DNA of 64,000 nucleotides, taken from positions 124,001 through 188,000 of the forward strand of contig NZ_BAZF01000003.1 in NCBI RefSeq assembly GCF_000813145.1, read 5' to 3'. The stretch comes from Geobacter sp. OR-1. Lineage in GTDB: Bacteria > Desulfobacterota > Desulfuromonadia > Geobacterales > DSM-12255. Shown piece by piece: positions 41,297 through 49,965 of this stretch. The translations under genes and the position numbers were made by a program. Positions within the stretch are counted from its first letter, which is position 1, and each line of letters opens with the position of its first letter. The notes under the pieces are model-generated. The model was not told the DNA's origin and searched no databases. It saw nothing but the letters and a program-made list of their open reading frames with translations.

Positions 41297-42895
41297 ATGG
41301 GCCTTAAAGAATACACAGCCAAACGGAGATTCAAGGAAACTCCGGAACCGGAGCCGGATGAACGCGCCGGGGAAGAGCGGCTCGTGTTCGTCGTCCATAA
41401 GCATGCGGCCCGGGCTCTGCACTATGACTTGAGGCTCGAACTGGATGGGGTGCTGAAGAGCTGGGCCGTGCCGCGGGGGCCATCGCTCGATCCGGCTGTG
41501 AAAAGGCTGGCCGTCATGGTTGAAGACCATCCGTTCAGCTACCGGGAGTTCGAGGGGGTCATTCCCGAGGGGAATTACGGCGCCGGCAGCGTCATCATCT
41601 GGGACCGGGGCTTTTACCGCCACCCGGCCGGCCGGAACCGGGCCGAAAACGAGCAGCTGCTCCTGGCCGGCCTGGCCAAGGGGGACCTGAAGTTCATCCT
41701 CGAAGGGGAAAAGCTCCGGGGCGAATTCGCGCTGGTGAGGACGCGGGATGCCAGATCGTGGCTGCTGCTGAAGAAAAAGGATCGCTTCGTTCATTCCGGA
41801 GAAATCCTTGGCGAGAGCCGTTCCGTTGCTTCGGGCAGGACCCTGGAGGAACTGCTTGAAACAGGGTCAAAGACCCCGACACGTCACCGGAAAATCGACC
41901 GGATTCGGCTGCGGGAAACCGAGGAGAGCGAAGGGCTGCAGGATGCGCCTGAGGCAGAGATGCCGCACGCGGTCCGGCCGATGCTCGCGACCCCGGCCCT
42001 GGAGCCGTTCGATCATCCGGACTGGATCTTCGAGATGAAATGGGACGGCTACCGGGCCGTCGCCGAGGTCAGGGAGGCGGAGGCGGCGCTCTACTCCCGC
42101 AACCTGCTCTCGTTGAACCGGAAGTTCGCCCCAATCGTGGAGGCGCTCAAGGCCTGCCGCTTCGAGGCAGTCCTGGACGGCGAGGTAGTTGCCGTGGACG
42201 AGCGGGGCCGTCCCGATTTCCAGCTGCTGCAGGATTACGGGAGCTCCGGCAGCGGTTATCTCCTCTATTACGTCTTCGATCTGCTCCATTTCCAGGGGCA
42301 CGATCTCACCGGCCTGCCGCTGCTCAAGAGGAAGGAAATCCTGAAGAGGGTTCTCCCGTCCGGCCCGCGCATCCGGTTCAGCGATCATGTCGTGAACGAC
42401 GGAATCCTGTTCTTCCAGGTCGTTCGGGAAAAGGGGCTTGAGGGGATCATTGCCAAACATGGCCAGAGCACGTACCAGGTGGGGAAAAGGAGCCGGCAGT
42501 GGCTCAAGGTGAAGAGGCAGCTCACCCAGGAAGGGGTGATCGCCGGATTCACGGCGCCCCGCGGGGGAAGAGGCCATTTCGGCACCCTGGTGCTGGGTCA
42601 ATACGATGGCAACGAGCTGATCTGCATCGGTCATGCGGGTGGCGGCTTCGCTGCAGAGGAACTGAAGCTGATCCACGAACGGCTGCAGCCTCTGGTCCAG
42701 GAGACATGCCCCTTCAGGGTCGTGCCACCGGCCAACGCCCCGGTCACCTGGGTAAGGCCCGAGCTGGTCTGCGAAGTGACGTTCTCTGGCTGGACCGATG
42801 ACGCGGTCATGAGGCATCCGGTTTTCCTCCGGATGCGCGAGGACAAGGCCGCCCGCGAGGTGGTGCGCGATAGCGGCGAAGGAGTTCGACCATGA
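41297..42895 (+). CDS. ligD: LigD phosphoesterase plus ATP-dependent DNA ligase
   Basis: 532 residues. Residues 10-180 form the 3'-phosphoesterase (FVVHKHAARALHYDLRLELDGVLKSWAVPRGPS ... VIPEGNYGAGSVIIWDRG), which trims 3' phosphates and ribonucleotides. Residues 225-525 form the ligase, with AMP-accepting Lys248 in EMKWDGYR, VLDGEVVAVDE, and EGIIAKHGQSTY; the OB domain holds CEVTFSGWT. Together with the separate Pol protein it equals one full LigD. It overlaps the DUF72 gene by four bases. Confidence 0.95.
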   Translation: MGLKEYTAKRRFKETPEPEPDERAGEERLVFVVHKHAARALHYDLRLELDGVLKSWAVPRGPSLDPAVKRLAVMVEDHPFSYREFEGVIPEGNYGAGSVIIWDRGFYRHPAGRNRAENEQLLLAGLAKGDLKFILEGEKLRGEFALVRTRDARSWLLLKKKDRFVHSGEILGESRSVASGRTLEELLETGSKTPTRHRKIDRIRLRETEESEGLQDAPEAEMPHAVRPMLATPALEPFDHPDWIFEMKWDGYRAVAEVREAEAALYSRNLLSLNRKFAPIVEALKACRFEAVLDGEVVAVDERGRPDFQLLQDYGSSGSGYLLYYVFDLLHFQGHDLTGLPLLKRKEILKRVLPSGPRIRFSDHVVNDGILFFQVVREKGLEGIIAKHGQSTYQVGKRSRQWLKVKRQLTQEGVIAGFTAPRGGRGHFGTLVLGQYDGNELICIGHAGGGFAAEELKLIHERLQPLVQETCPFRVVPPANAPVTWVRPELVCEVTFSGWTDDAVMRHPVFLRMREDKAAREVVRDSGEGVRP

Positions 42896-43614
42896 AATTC
42901 CATGTCGGTACGAGCGGTTATGGCTACAAGGAATGGAAAGGGATCTTCTATCCGGAAAAGATCTCCCCCAAGGAGATGCTTCATTTCTACGGCGAACGTT
43001 TCAACGCCGTGGAGATCAACTACACCTATTATCACATGCCGACCGAGCGGATTCTGACCCCCTGGGCCGAGCAGGTAGCGGACGGTTTTGTCTTTGTCCT
43101 CAAGGCGCCCCAGGTGATCACCCATGTGAAGCGGCTGAAAGAGGTGAACGAGGAAGCGGAGTACTACTTCAGGACCGTCTCGCTTCTGGGGGAGAAACTC
43201 GGGGCAATCCTGTGCCAGTTTCCCGCATTCTTCCGGGCCAATCTCCCCCGGCTGGAGACCTTTCTCGACCTGATCCCCGCCCATGTGCGCTGCGCCTTCG
43301 AGTTTCGCAGCCCGACCTGGCTGGAGGCCGGCGTTGCCGAGCTGTTGCGCGAGCGCGGCCACTCCCTCTGCATCGCGGATACTGACGAGGCCCCGGCAGC
43401 GGAGATCGTCAGCACGGCGCAGTGGGGGTATCTGCGCCTGCGTCGTCCCGGTTACACCGAGGCCGACCTGGCGCAGTGGGCCAAGCGGATTCAGGCGCAG
43501 CCATGGGAACGGGCGTTCGTCTTTTTCAAGCACGAAGAAGAGGCCACGGGCCCCAGGCTGGCGCTCCGCTTCATGGAACTTAACGACCAGGGGGAAAGAG
43601 CGCCGTTGATTTAA
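42892..43614 (+). CDS. DUF72 protein
   Basis: 240 residues, TIM-barrel-like. HVGTSGYGYKEWKGIFYPEKISPKEMLHFYGERFNAVEINYTYYHMPTE is the DUF72 N-terminal signature; FVFVLKAPQVITHVKRL, ILCQFPAFF and AFEFRSPTW follow. Function unknown, though DUF72 genes recur beside ligD. Coupled to the ligase gene by ATGA overlap, so it is probably expressed with the end-joining set. Confidence 0.94.
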   Translation: MKFHVGTSGYGYKEWKGIFYPEKISPKEMLHFYGERFNAVEINYTYYHMPTERILTPWAEQVADGFVFVLKAPQVITHVKRLKEVNEEAEYYFRTVSLLGEKLGAILCQFPAFFRANLPRLETFLDLIPAHVRCAFEFRSPTWLEAGVAELLRERGHSLCIADTDEAPAAEIVSTAQWGYLRLRRPGYTEADLAQWAKRIQAQPWERAFVFFKHEEEATGPRLALRFMELNDQGERAPLI

Positions 43615-44031
43615 TCAGCTCTTTAAGGTACGGGGGCGGTGGAGCATTATTGGCAGGTGAGGTTGATACAGCGTAAAATCTTGATCTGTGGTGAATATGG
43701 GAATCTTGTGGCGCGCAGCTATGGCGCAAATGAGAAAGTCGGTATTTGATCCTTGAATCCCCTTGCCACGGCAGAGATTGAAGAAATCGGCAGCAGTCTC
43801 GTAATCGCTGGTTGTTACTTCAAGGTCGGGGAAAGCCCGCAGGTGATTGCGCAGTTTCCGAAACTGCGGCTGGTTCTTGATTCCGGAGAGGAGTTCCTGG
43901 CGGACCGGGCCGATTATCTGGCCCCGCACCTCTCTGATCAACTCGATGAGTTCTGCTACCACCGGGCTGTCAGCGGGCTGATTGCGTCGCAGCGCCAAGG
44001 ACCATACTGATGTGTCAATCAGGACTCTCAT
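43615..44031 (-). CDS. vapC: VapC-type PIN ribonuclease toxin
   Basis: 138 residues. MRVLIDTSVWSLAL (Asp6), PVRQELLSGI (Glu), GSNTDFLICAIAARHKIPIFTTDQDF (two Asp) are the PIN acidic residues. Overlaps its antitoxin by four bases and converges on DUF72, whose stop lies immediately adjacent. Target RNA unknown. Confidence 0.94.
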   Translation of the reverse strand: MRVLIDTSVWSLALRRNQPADSPVVAELIELIREVRGQIIGPVRQELLSGIKNQPQFRKLRNHLRAFPDLEVTTSDYETAADFFNLCRGKGIQGSNTDFLICAIAARHKIPIFTTDQDFTLYQPHLPIMLHRPRTLKS

Positions 44032-44228
44032 CTTTTCTTGCGCTGAGCTTTGTAGTCATAGTCCGGATCATATTCTATGGAATTAAAAAGGTTAATGATC
44101 TCCGCTTGCTTGCGGCGCTGAACATACTCTGCAAGCGCTTCATTGACTACCGCTTTTTTGGTTGCATGTTTGCCGACAATCCGGGCCTCTTCGAGCAGGT
44201 TGTCGTCAATTGCCAGATTAGTTGCCAT
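44028..44228 (-). CDS. vapB: VapB-type antitoxin
   Basis: 66 residues from ATG 44228, with GGAGG upstream. ATNLAIDDNLLEEARIVGKHATKKAVVNEALAEYVQRRKQAEIINLF is a ribbon-helix-helix DNA-binding domain of the VapB/DUF2191 type. The basic C-terminus reaches the toxin. The imperfect palindrome TGTGTAAA near 44260-44270 may be its operator. Confidence 0.93.
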   Translation of the reverse strand: MATNLAIDDNLLEEARIVGKHATKKAVVNEALAEYVQRRKQAEIINLFNSIEYDPDYDYKAQRKKR

Positions 44229-44304
44229 GGGAACCTCCGTACACAAATGTTTACACACTGCGATGTGTAAAGTCAAGCCTTGGAGCAACAGGAGAATAGG
44301 GAAG

Positions 44305-44832
44305 ATGCCGATTCTGAGACAGATAGCACAACTGGGGCAGCCGGTGTTGCGGGGTGTGGGGGCGGCGGTCGCCGATCCGGCAGACCCTGCGGTTCAGGCG
44401 CTCATCGATGATATGCTGGTAACCGTGGCGGATGCCAACGGCGTCGGGATCGCTGCGCCGCAGGTGTTCGAGCCGCTCTCCCTCTTCATCGTTGCCTCGC
44501 ATCCCAACCCGCGCTACCCGCATGCGCCGCAGATGGAGCCGACTGCAATGATCAATCCGGAGATCGTCTGGATGTCTGACGAGAAGGAGAAGGGGTGGGA
44601 GGGGTGTCTCAGTATCCCCGGCCTGCGCGGCCCGGTGCCCAGGCACCGGCGGATCGGCGTGCGCTACCTGACCCGCTCGGGAGAGCTCCGGGAGGAGGAG
44701 TACGACGGTTTCCTGGCGCGCGTGTTCCAGCACGAGTTCGATCATGTCCGGGGGATGGTTTTCATTGACCGGGTGGAGGACACGCGGGAGCTGATGACGG
44801 AGAAGGAGTATGTACGGTTGATGCCGGGGTAG
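44305..44832 (+). CDS. def: Peptide deformylase
   Basis: 175 residues from ATG 44305 (AGGAGAATAGG upstream). All three motifs are intact: GVGIAAPQ, EGCLSIPG (metal Cys), HEFDH (two His and catalytic Glu). Removes the formyl group from new proteins. An insert, VASHPNPRYPHAPQMEP, and the family length suggest a type closer to the second, often accessory, deformylase. It stands alone here rather than next to fmt. Confidence 0.94.
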   Translation: MPILRQIAQLGQPVLRGVGAAVADPADPAVQALIDDMLVTVADANGVGIAAPQVFEPLSLFIVASHPNPRYPHAPQMEPTAMINPEIVWMSDEKEKGWEGCLSIPGLRGPVPRHRRIGVRYLTRSGELREEEYDGFLARVFQHEFDHVRGMVFIDRVEDTRELMTEKEYVRLMPG

Positions 44833-45279
44833 AACCCGGCTCATGCCCGCGCCGGCGCGCACAATATCGCCGCTGCGTCGCAAATCAGAAGGGGCGTTTG
44901 ATTGCCCTTGACAGTGGCTGCTCGGCAGGGTTACAAACGTTTCATCAATATGACGTAATTTGCAGCCTTGTAATCGGGGAGGCGTGTCACCCCTCCCTTG
45001 AGAGCGTGCCATGCACCGGCCCCTGTCCCAAACGAGAACCGCCCATGCCGTAAAATTTACGGCCGGGCGGTTTTTTGCGTTTTGAAGGGATAGTTCAGGG
45101 AGGGGTTGTTGTGTTTGAGACTTGGTTAGGGCGATTCAGGGCAAAGTCTATAATTTTTGTGATCTGCCGGGTTTATAGATATAGAAACTGAGAGGTGAGG
45201 CAATAAACCGTCAAAGATTGTACATTTAGAAACTCGGCTCTAACGGGTGATTAAGTAGTTGAACATGAAGGAGGTAACT
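44833..45279. other. Intergenic region with a terminator
   Basis: 447 bases. A GGGAGG/CCTCCC hairpin lies near 44979-44999 and the terminator at 45037-45077. The next 200 bases are AT-rich and presumably carry the promoter of the AbiTii gene; no clear -35/-10 pair was found. Confidence 0.45.
45037..45077 (+). terminator. Intrinsic terminator after def
   Basis: AACCGCCCATGCCGTAAA (45037-45054) pairs with TTTACGGCCGGGCGGTT (45056-45072), with mismatches at the centre, and runs into six T. Confidence 0.85.
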
Positions 45280-46107
45280 ATGACATCATTGGTGCTTGAA
45301 CTGCAAAAATCCGCCATGGATCAGAGCCAAGAAGTTGCGGCTATCCTTAGAAAGGCTATGGTCGTTGCATCGAAGCTTCGCCTTCATGACTTCCGAGATT
45401 GGTGTTCTGATGAGATGAATGGATATAGTGAGCGACCCATTCCACCTTACCGGAAAGTGCATGGTCAGCTGAAAGCTCATAATCCCTACAACGGATGGAT
45501 ACCCGTGATAATGGAAGACGTACGGACACAAGAATTATTGTCCCAGCGAGCTGTTGGGCAGGCTATAAGCGAGTTGGAGCATCTAATCAAAGATAAAAAT
45601 GATGGAAACCTTCAGGTGCCACTGCCTCATAACATCCTGATGGAGGTCTTCGGCAATTCTGAGTCGTTTCAACTCGGCATGGTACCGACGTTACTGGTTG
45701 GACGAAACCAAGTTGCTGGCATAGTTCAGGCAGTTAGAAACAAGGTGCTGGAGTGGAGTCTTGAACTTGAGCAAAATGGGATTCTCGGTGAAGGGATGAC
45801 TTTTTCAGCAGACGAAGTCAAACTCGCATCGGGCACGGTATACAACATCGGTACATTTTCTGGAGTTATTGGTGATGTCACAAGTTCGAATCTTCAAGTC
45901 GGTAATTACAACAGTTTACATCCGGAACTAAAACGCCGAGGAGTGCCACAGGCCGAGCGGAACCAACTTGAGGAAATACTTGACGAACTTCCAGAGGCAA
46001 AAGGCCCCCAAAAAGAAGCACTGCTTAAAAAAGGAATTTCTTGGGTTACGAGGAACGCTAAAGAGCTTGGAACTTTATCCGCTGCCATTAGGGCATGGTT
46101 CGAGTGA
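45280..46107 (+). CDS. AbiTii-domain protein, possible abortive-infection factor
   Basis: 275 residues from ATG 45280 (AAGGAGG five bases upstream). Residues 3-75 match the AbiTii domain: LVLELQKSAMDQSQEVAAILRKAMVVASKLRLHDFRDWCSDEMNGYSERPIPPYR. A middle helical region and a short beta stretch (LASGTVYNIGTFSGVIGDVTSSNLQVGNYN) follow, with a C-terminal helical segment similar to those appended to other defence proteins. AbiTii proteins are linked to phage resistance, but the mechanism is unsettled. AT-richer than its neighbours, which suggests transfer. Confidence 0.75.
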   Translation: MTSLVLELQKSAMDQSQEVAAILRKAMVVASKLRLHDFRDWCSDEMNGYSERPIPPYRKVHGQLKAHNPYNGWIPVIMEDVRTQELLSQRAVGQAISELEHLIKDKNDGNLQVPLPHNILMEVFGNSESFQLGMVPTLLVGRNQVAGIVQAVRNKVLEWSLELEQNGILGEGMTFSADEVKLASGTVYNIGTFSGVIGDVTSSNLQVGNYNSLHPELKRRGVPQAERNQLEEILDELPEAKGPQKEALLKKGISWVTRNAKELGTLSAAIRAWFE

Positions 46108-46491
46108 GGCATGTCCAACCAGACGGGTGCTGCTGTTTTCACAGCAGACCCGCCAAGGCGTTATGCGTGAAATAGAAAATTAGTGACACTCCCCGTATTT
46201 ATCGGGAAAAACTGGAGAGTGTTTGAATGCATAAGTAGTTGAGGTGGAAGCCTCCGGTGGTATTGATAGCTTGTGCGAGCAAGCGGTCGGACCGGCAAAA
46301 AACTGGCGAGTGTTCCTAGTTTCTCCCCCGAAATCCCCCCTACTTATTCCCCTAATTTCCTACAATTATATGGCACTTGACATTAAGGCGATAAGATATA
46401 CATGTTTTAACACCACAGCAAATTCCAGAACACCGTGATCAATTGCCCGCACCGTCATCTATTGGGAGAAGCGCCGGAAGGGAGGACAATC
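46108..46491. other. Intergenic region after the AbiTii gene
   Basis: 384 bases, AT-rich. ACACTCC / GGAGAGTGT arms near 46183-46220 form an imperfect inverted repeat. TTGACA at 46377-46382 may be a -35 element for the gene at 46492, but no well-spaced -10 is visible. No gene seen. Confidence 0.4.
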
Positions 46492-46944
46492 ATGAAATGC
46501 GACGTTTATCGATGCTCATATGGTATCGGCAAGCAAGGTGAGAACAAGCGAGGGATTCTCGTAAGCGGCATCGCATACCAATGCCAATCGGGCAATCAGC
46601 CGCTGAGTCAATGGGTTGAGCTGAACTACCAAAGGCTTAGGGTATCCGTCATCAGCGCCTCTCCTCTCGTTGTCGTGTGCGTGGACTGCTACCGCAAGAT
46701 TTTTGGTCAGTACCCAATGCCGTCCACGTATGAAGGCAATCAGTACGGTAAACTGGTGACACCTGATGATGAGAAAAGGCGGAATGCTCAAGCCGCTGCG
46801 TCGTATTCGACTTATTTTGATGAGGATCCGATGCCTGCGGTTCGGCCTGACCCGCCCTCTGCGATTCAAGATTTGATTTTTGCCAAGACTCACGATGACT
46901 TGTTGTTCGAAGATTTTGTACGGAAAGCGCGAGGTGGATCCTGA
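46492..46944 (+). CDS. Protein of unknown function, 150 aa
   Basis: ATG 46492 with GGGAGGAC upstream. Soluble; five cysteines (MKCDVYRCSYG, YQCQSG, CVDCYRK). VVVCVDCYRKIFG holds a CxxC that could bind metal. The C-terminus is acidic and proline-rich. No family recognised. It follows the AbiTii gene in the same direction and is similarly AT-rich, so the two may have arrived together. Confidence 0.65.
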   Translation: MKCDVYRCSYGIGKQGENKRGILVSGIAYQCQSGNQPLSQWVELNYQRLRVSVISASPLVVVCVDCYRKIFGQYPMPSTYEGNQYGKLVTPDDEKRRNAQAAASYSTYFDEDPMPAVRPDPPSAIQDLIFAKTHDDLLFEDFVRKARGGS

Positions 46945-46967
46945 ATAGGGTGACGGCGAATCCTATA

Positions 46968-48767
46968 ATGATGAAGTTTGCAGCCCGCTTCTTTGTTCTG
47001 TCGGCAGTTGTTCTCGGTGTGGCCGGCTGTTCCACTGCGCCGGTGAAACCGGCTGCCATTGCCCGTAGCGATTACGGCTACACCAAGGAGTACATACAGT
47101 GGCTGGCCCGCACTGAGATGAAGAAGCATGACGTTACCGGTCTTTCCATCGCGCTGGTCGATGATCAGCGGATCGTCTGGGCCGAGGGTTTCGGATTGGC
47201 GGACCAGGAGAACAAGATCCCTGCCTCGCCCGAGACCATATACCGGGCCGGCTCCATCTCCAAGCTGTTCACCGCGACCGTTGCCATGCAGCTTGCCGAG
47301 CAGGGGAAGTTCGATATCGACAAGCCCTTGCAGACCTATCTCCCCGACTTTTCCATCAGGCGCCGCTTTGAGGATGTCGCCCCCATTACCCCCCGGAACC
47401 TCATGACCCATCATTCCGGACTCCCGTCCGACTACATCAAGGGGATGTGGACCAGACGGGCCGAGCCGTATGCGACCCTCCTGACGCCGGTCCGGGACGA
47501 GTACGCGGTGCAGCCACCCAATACAATCTTCTCGTACTCCAATCTCGGCGTCACCCTGCTCGGCCTGGCTGAAGAGCGGGTTGCTGGACAAGATTTCGCC
47601 GCTTTTGTGCAAACATCGTTGCTGGAGCCGTTGGGGATGGCCCGGTCGTCCTTTGCCAAGGGTCCGGACAAATCGGCTGGCGCAGCCAAGGCATACGTGA
47701 AGGGCGATCTGGGCGAGGAGCCGGAGCTGCGCAATCTACCGGCCGGTGGTTTGAACAGTACCGTGCTCGACCTGTCGCGCCTGATGCAGATGGTTTTTAG
47801 CGACGGAATGAGCAACGGCCGGCGCATCATCTCCTCTGCAAGCCTTGGCGAGATGCTGCGTCCGCAGAACTCAGGCATTCCTCTTGATCTCAACTTCCAC
47901 GTCGGCCTGGGGTGGATGCTGAGCGGATTGGGCGATATCGACATCAAGAATGCCGGGCCTGTTGCCCATCATTCTGGCGCCACCCTGTATCACCGCAGCA
48001 TGCTGGCCATGCTGCCGGATAAGAAGCTCGGCGTGGTGGTGCTTGCCAACTCGGCAACCGGCGGCGAGGTTGTCAACAAGCTGGCGGCCGAGACCCTGAA
48101 ACTGGCGCTGGAAGCCAAAACGGGCATAACCCAGCCGGAACCGATAGCGCGTGTCGATGACGAAAACAGTATCCCGGAACAGCAGCTCGCATCGTACGAA
48201 GGGCGATACGCCACTATTGCCGGCGTGGTTCCGGTCACCAAGGAATCCGGGTATCTGCGGGCCGAGGTCAATGGCGCGCCGTTACGCCTGGTGCCGGGAG
48301 CGGATGGCCTGCTCGGCCTGAAGTTCAGGCTCTTCGGGCTCTTTCCCATCAGCCTGGGCCCTCTGGATCGAGTCGGCATTACAAAGGCGACCATCAACGG
48401 CCATGACATTCTTACTGCTCGTATGGATCGGCAGGAGCTTCTGGTGGGGGAGCTGATCAGGCCGGTGCCGGTATCAGCGGCATGGCAGGCGCGGGTAGGG
48501 GAGTACGAGATCGTCAACAAGGGTGACGACGTCCTCTTGATCGACAACATCAGGCTGAAAAACGATAACGGCCTGCTGGTAGTGGAGTATGGCATGCCGC
48601 ACTTTTCCGCCGCCACGTTGAGCTTTGCCCTGAAGCCGCTGAGCGACAATGAAGCGATCATCTACGGCCTTGGCCGCGGCATGGGAGAAACGCTCCGCAT
48701 CGCCGGGGCCGCCGGCGATGAAGTGATCCGGTTTTCGGGGTATATTCTTCGCAAAAAAGCTTTGTGA
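46968..48767 (+). CDS. Serine beta-lactamase-fold lipoprotein
   Basis: 599 residues from ATG 46968; GTG 46950 is an alternative with a better ribosome site. Signal peptide with lipobox VLGVAGC. The class C/PBP-like domain (about 40-390) has the SxxK motif in AGSISKLFTA and YSN in FSYSNLGV; HHSGATLYHRSM corresponds to the third motif. The C-terminal 200 residues resemble the beta-barrel extension of esterase or D-aminopeptidase relatives. Probably a periplasmic peptidase or esterase; not evidence of antibiotic resistance. Confidence 0.88.
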   Translation: MMKFAARFFVLSAVVLGVAGCSTAPVKPAAIARSDYGYTKEYIQWLARTEMKKHDVTGLSIALVDDQRIVWAEGFGLADQENKIPASPETIYRAGSISKLFTATVAMQLAEQGKFDIDKPLQTYLPDFSIRRRFEDVAPITPRNLMTHHSGLPSDYIKGMWTRRAEPYATLLTPVRDEYAVQPPNTIFSYSNLGVTLLGLAEERVAGQDFAAFVQTSLLEPLGMARSSFAKGPDKSAGAAKAYVKGDLGEEPELRNLPAGGLNSTVLDLSRLMQMVFSDGMSNGRRIISSASLGEMLRPQNSGIPLDLNFHVGLGWMLSGLGDIDIKNAGPVAHHSGATLYHRSMLAMLPDKKLGVVVLANSATGGEVVNKLAAETLKLALEAKTGITQPEPIARVDDENSIPEQQLASYEGRYATIAGVVPVTKESGYLRAEVNGAPLRLVPGADGLLGLKFRLFGLFPISLGPLDRVGITKATINGHDILTARMDRQELLVGELIRPVPVSAAWQARVGEYEIVNKGDDVLLIDNIRLKNDNGLLVVEYGMPHFSAATLSFALKPLSDNEAIIYGLGRGMGETLRIAGAAGDEVIRFSGYILRKKAL

Positions 48768-48776
48768 CGCGTTTCA

Positions 48777-48804
48777 CCGGAGTCAGCCACAGAGCTGGCT
48801 CCGG
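48777..48804 (+). terminator. Hairpin between convergent genes
   Basis: CCGGAGTCAGC (48777-48787) pairs with GCTGGCTCCGG (48794-48804), one G-U pair; no T run, so termination may be weak. Confidence 0.5.
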
Positions 48805-48880
48805 CAATTCAATCACACACGTCTCGGTATTGTAGCAACCTAGCGGCATGGGATCAGGCGGGCGGCCCGCAAGAATGGCG

Positions 48881-49789
48881 CTACTTGTGCTTGATGAACG
48901 TTCCCTTCTGGTACTCCTCGAAAGCGACTTCCAGCTCCTCCTGGCTGTTCATGACGATCGGCCCGTACCAGGCGACCGGTTCTCCGATCGGTTGACCCGA
49001 AACCAGGATGAAACGGACCGGCCGATCCTGGGTGGTGATGACCACGGCATCGCCGTCTCCATAGAGAACGAGACTTTCCGCAGTGCAGGCGCACTCCCGC
49101 TTCATGTCGAAGTAATTGACCCCCACCACCTCGTGAGCAAAGGCGTTTCGTTCCGGATCAAAGTACCCTTCACCGTCCACCACGTAGGCAAAGGCGGTGT
49201 AGCCCCGCTTGACCGGATGGGTGAACGTGGTTTCCGGAGGCACCGTCACGTCCAGATATTCCGGATCGACGATCACGTCCTGCACCGGCCCCTGCACTCC
49301 GTTCACCCTGCCGCAGATGACTTTCACCCGCACATCCCCTTTGAGGACCGCCTCGGGGATCTCGTTGGCGGTGATGCCGCGATAGCGGGGGTCCATCATT
49401 TTGTGGGATGCGGGGAGGTTCGCCCAGAGCTGGAATCCCCACATGAGTCCCTCATCGTCGCCGCGCGGCATCTCCTGGTGGATGATGCCGCTGCCGGCCG
49501 TCATCCACTGCACGTCCCCCGACTCGATGACCCCCTTGTTCCCCATGCTGTCGCCATGTTCCACCCGGCCATGGATAACGTAGGTGATCGTCTCGATCCC
49601 CCGGTGCGGATGCCACGGAAAACCCTTCAGGTAGAAGGGGGGGTAATTGGAATGGAAGTCGTCCAGGAGGAGGAAGGGGTCGAACAGGGGAACCTGGCTG
49701 TTGCCGAAGGCCCGTTTCAAATGGACTCCGGCCCCCTCGATGGTCGGTTTGCTCTTCCAGACTTTGTTTATCTTGCGAAACGAATCCAT
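48881..49789 (-). CDS. Pirin family protein
   Basis: 302 residues, bicupin. Metal site: FPWHPHRGIETITYVIHGRVEHGDSMGN with GSGIIHQEMP. FDPFLLLDDFHSNYPPFY is the family start. Some bacterial pirins have quercetin 2,3-dioxygenase activity; others act as regulators. AGGAGG precedes the ATG. No obvious operon partner. Confidence 0.93.
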   Translation of the reverse strand: MDSFRKINKVWKSKPTIEGAGVHLKRAFGNSQVPLFDPFLLLDDFHSNYPPFYLKGFPWHPHRGIETITYVIHGRVEHGDSMGNKGVIESGDVQWMTAGSGIIHQEMPRGDDEGLMWGFQLWANLPASHKMMDPRYRGITANEIPEAVLKGDVRVKVICGRVNGVQGPVQDVIVDPEYLDVTVPPETTFTHPVKRGYTAFAYVVDGEGYFDPERNAFAHEVVGVNYFDMKRECACTAESLVLYGDGDAVVITTQDRPVRFILVSGQPIGEPVAWYGPIVMNSQEELEVAFEEYQKGTFIKHK

Positions 49790-49806
49790 TATTTCCTCCT
49801 GTGAGC

Positions 49807-49944
49807 AGGTTGTTGAAAAACAGCCATCTCGCCGCCGTCCTCGAAAGCCGCCGTGTGCGGCGTAGCGCTGCTACGCCTCCGTGGGGCTTTCTGTGGGTGC
49901 GACGATCTGACTATTTTTGAACAACCTGGGTTTTTCAACAACCT
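49807..49944. repeat. MITE-like inverted-repeat element
   Basis: 138 bases bounded by a perfect 15-base inverted repeat: AGGTTGTTGAAAAAC (49807-49821) and GTTTTTCAACAACCT (49930-49944). Inside are a near-palindrome GGCGTAGCGCTGCTACGCC and flanking GAAAGCC/GGCTTTC arms, so the RNA would fold into one long hairpin. Non-coding. It fits a small non-autonomous element or REP-type repeat; I recall similar sequences in Geobacter genomes, but the copy number was not checked. Confidence 0.7.
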
Positions 49945-49965
49945 CCTAGGTTATCGTTTCCGGGC

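Noticed and set aside
46968-48767. Beta-lactamase as a resistance gene
   Set aside because: Fold and SxxK/YSN motifs fit the broad serine hydrolase family; the long C-terminal barrel points to a peptidase or esterase.
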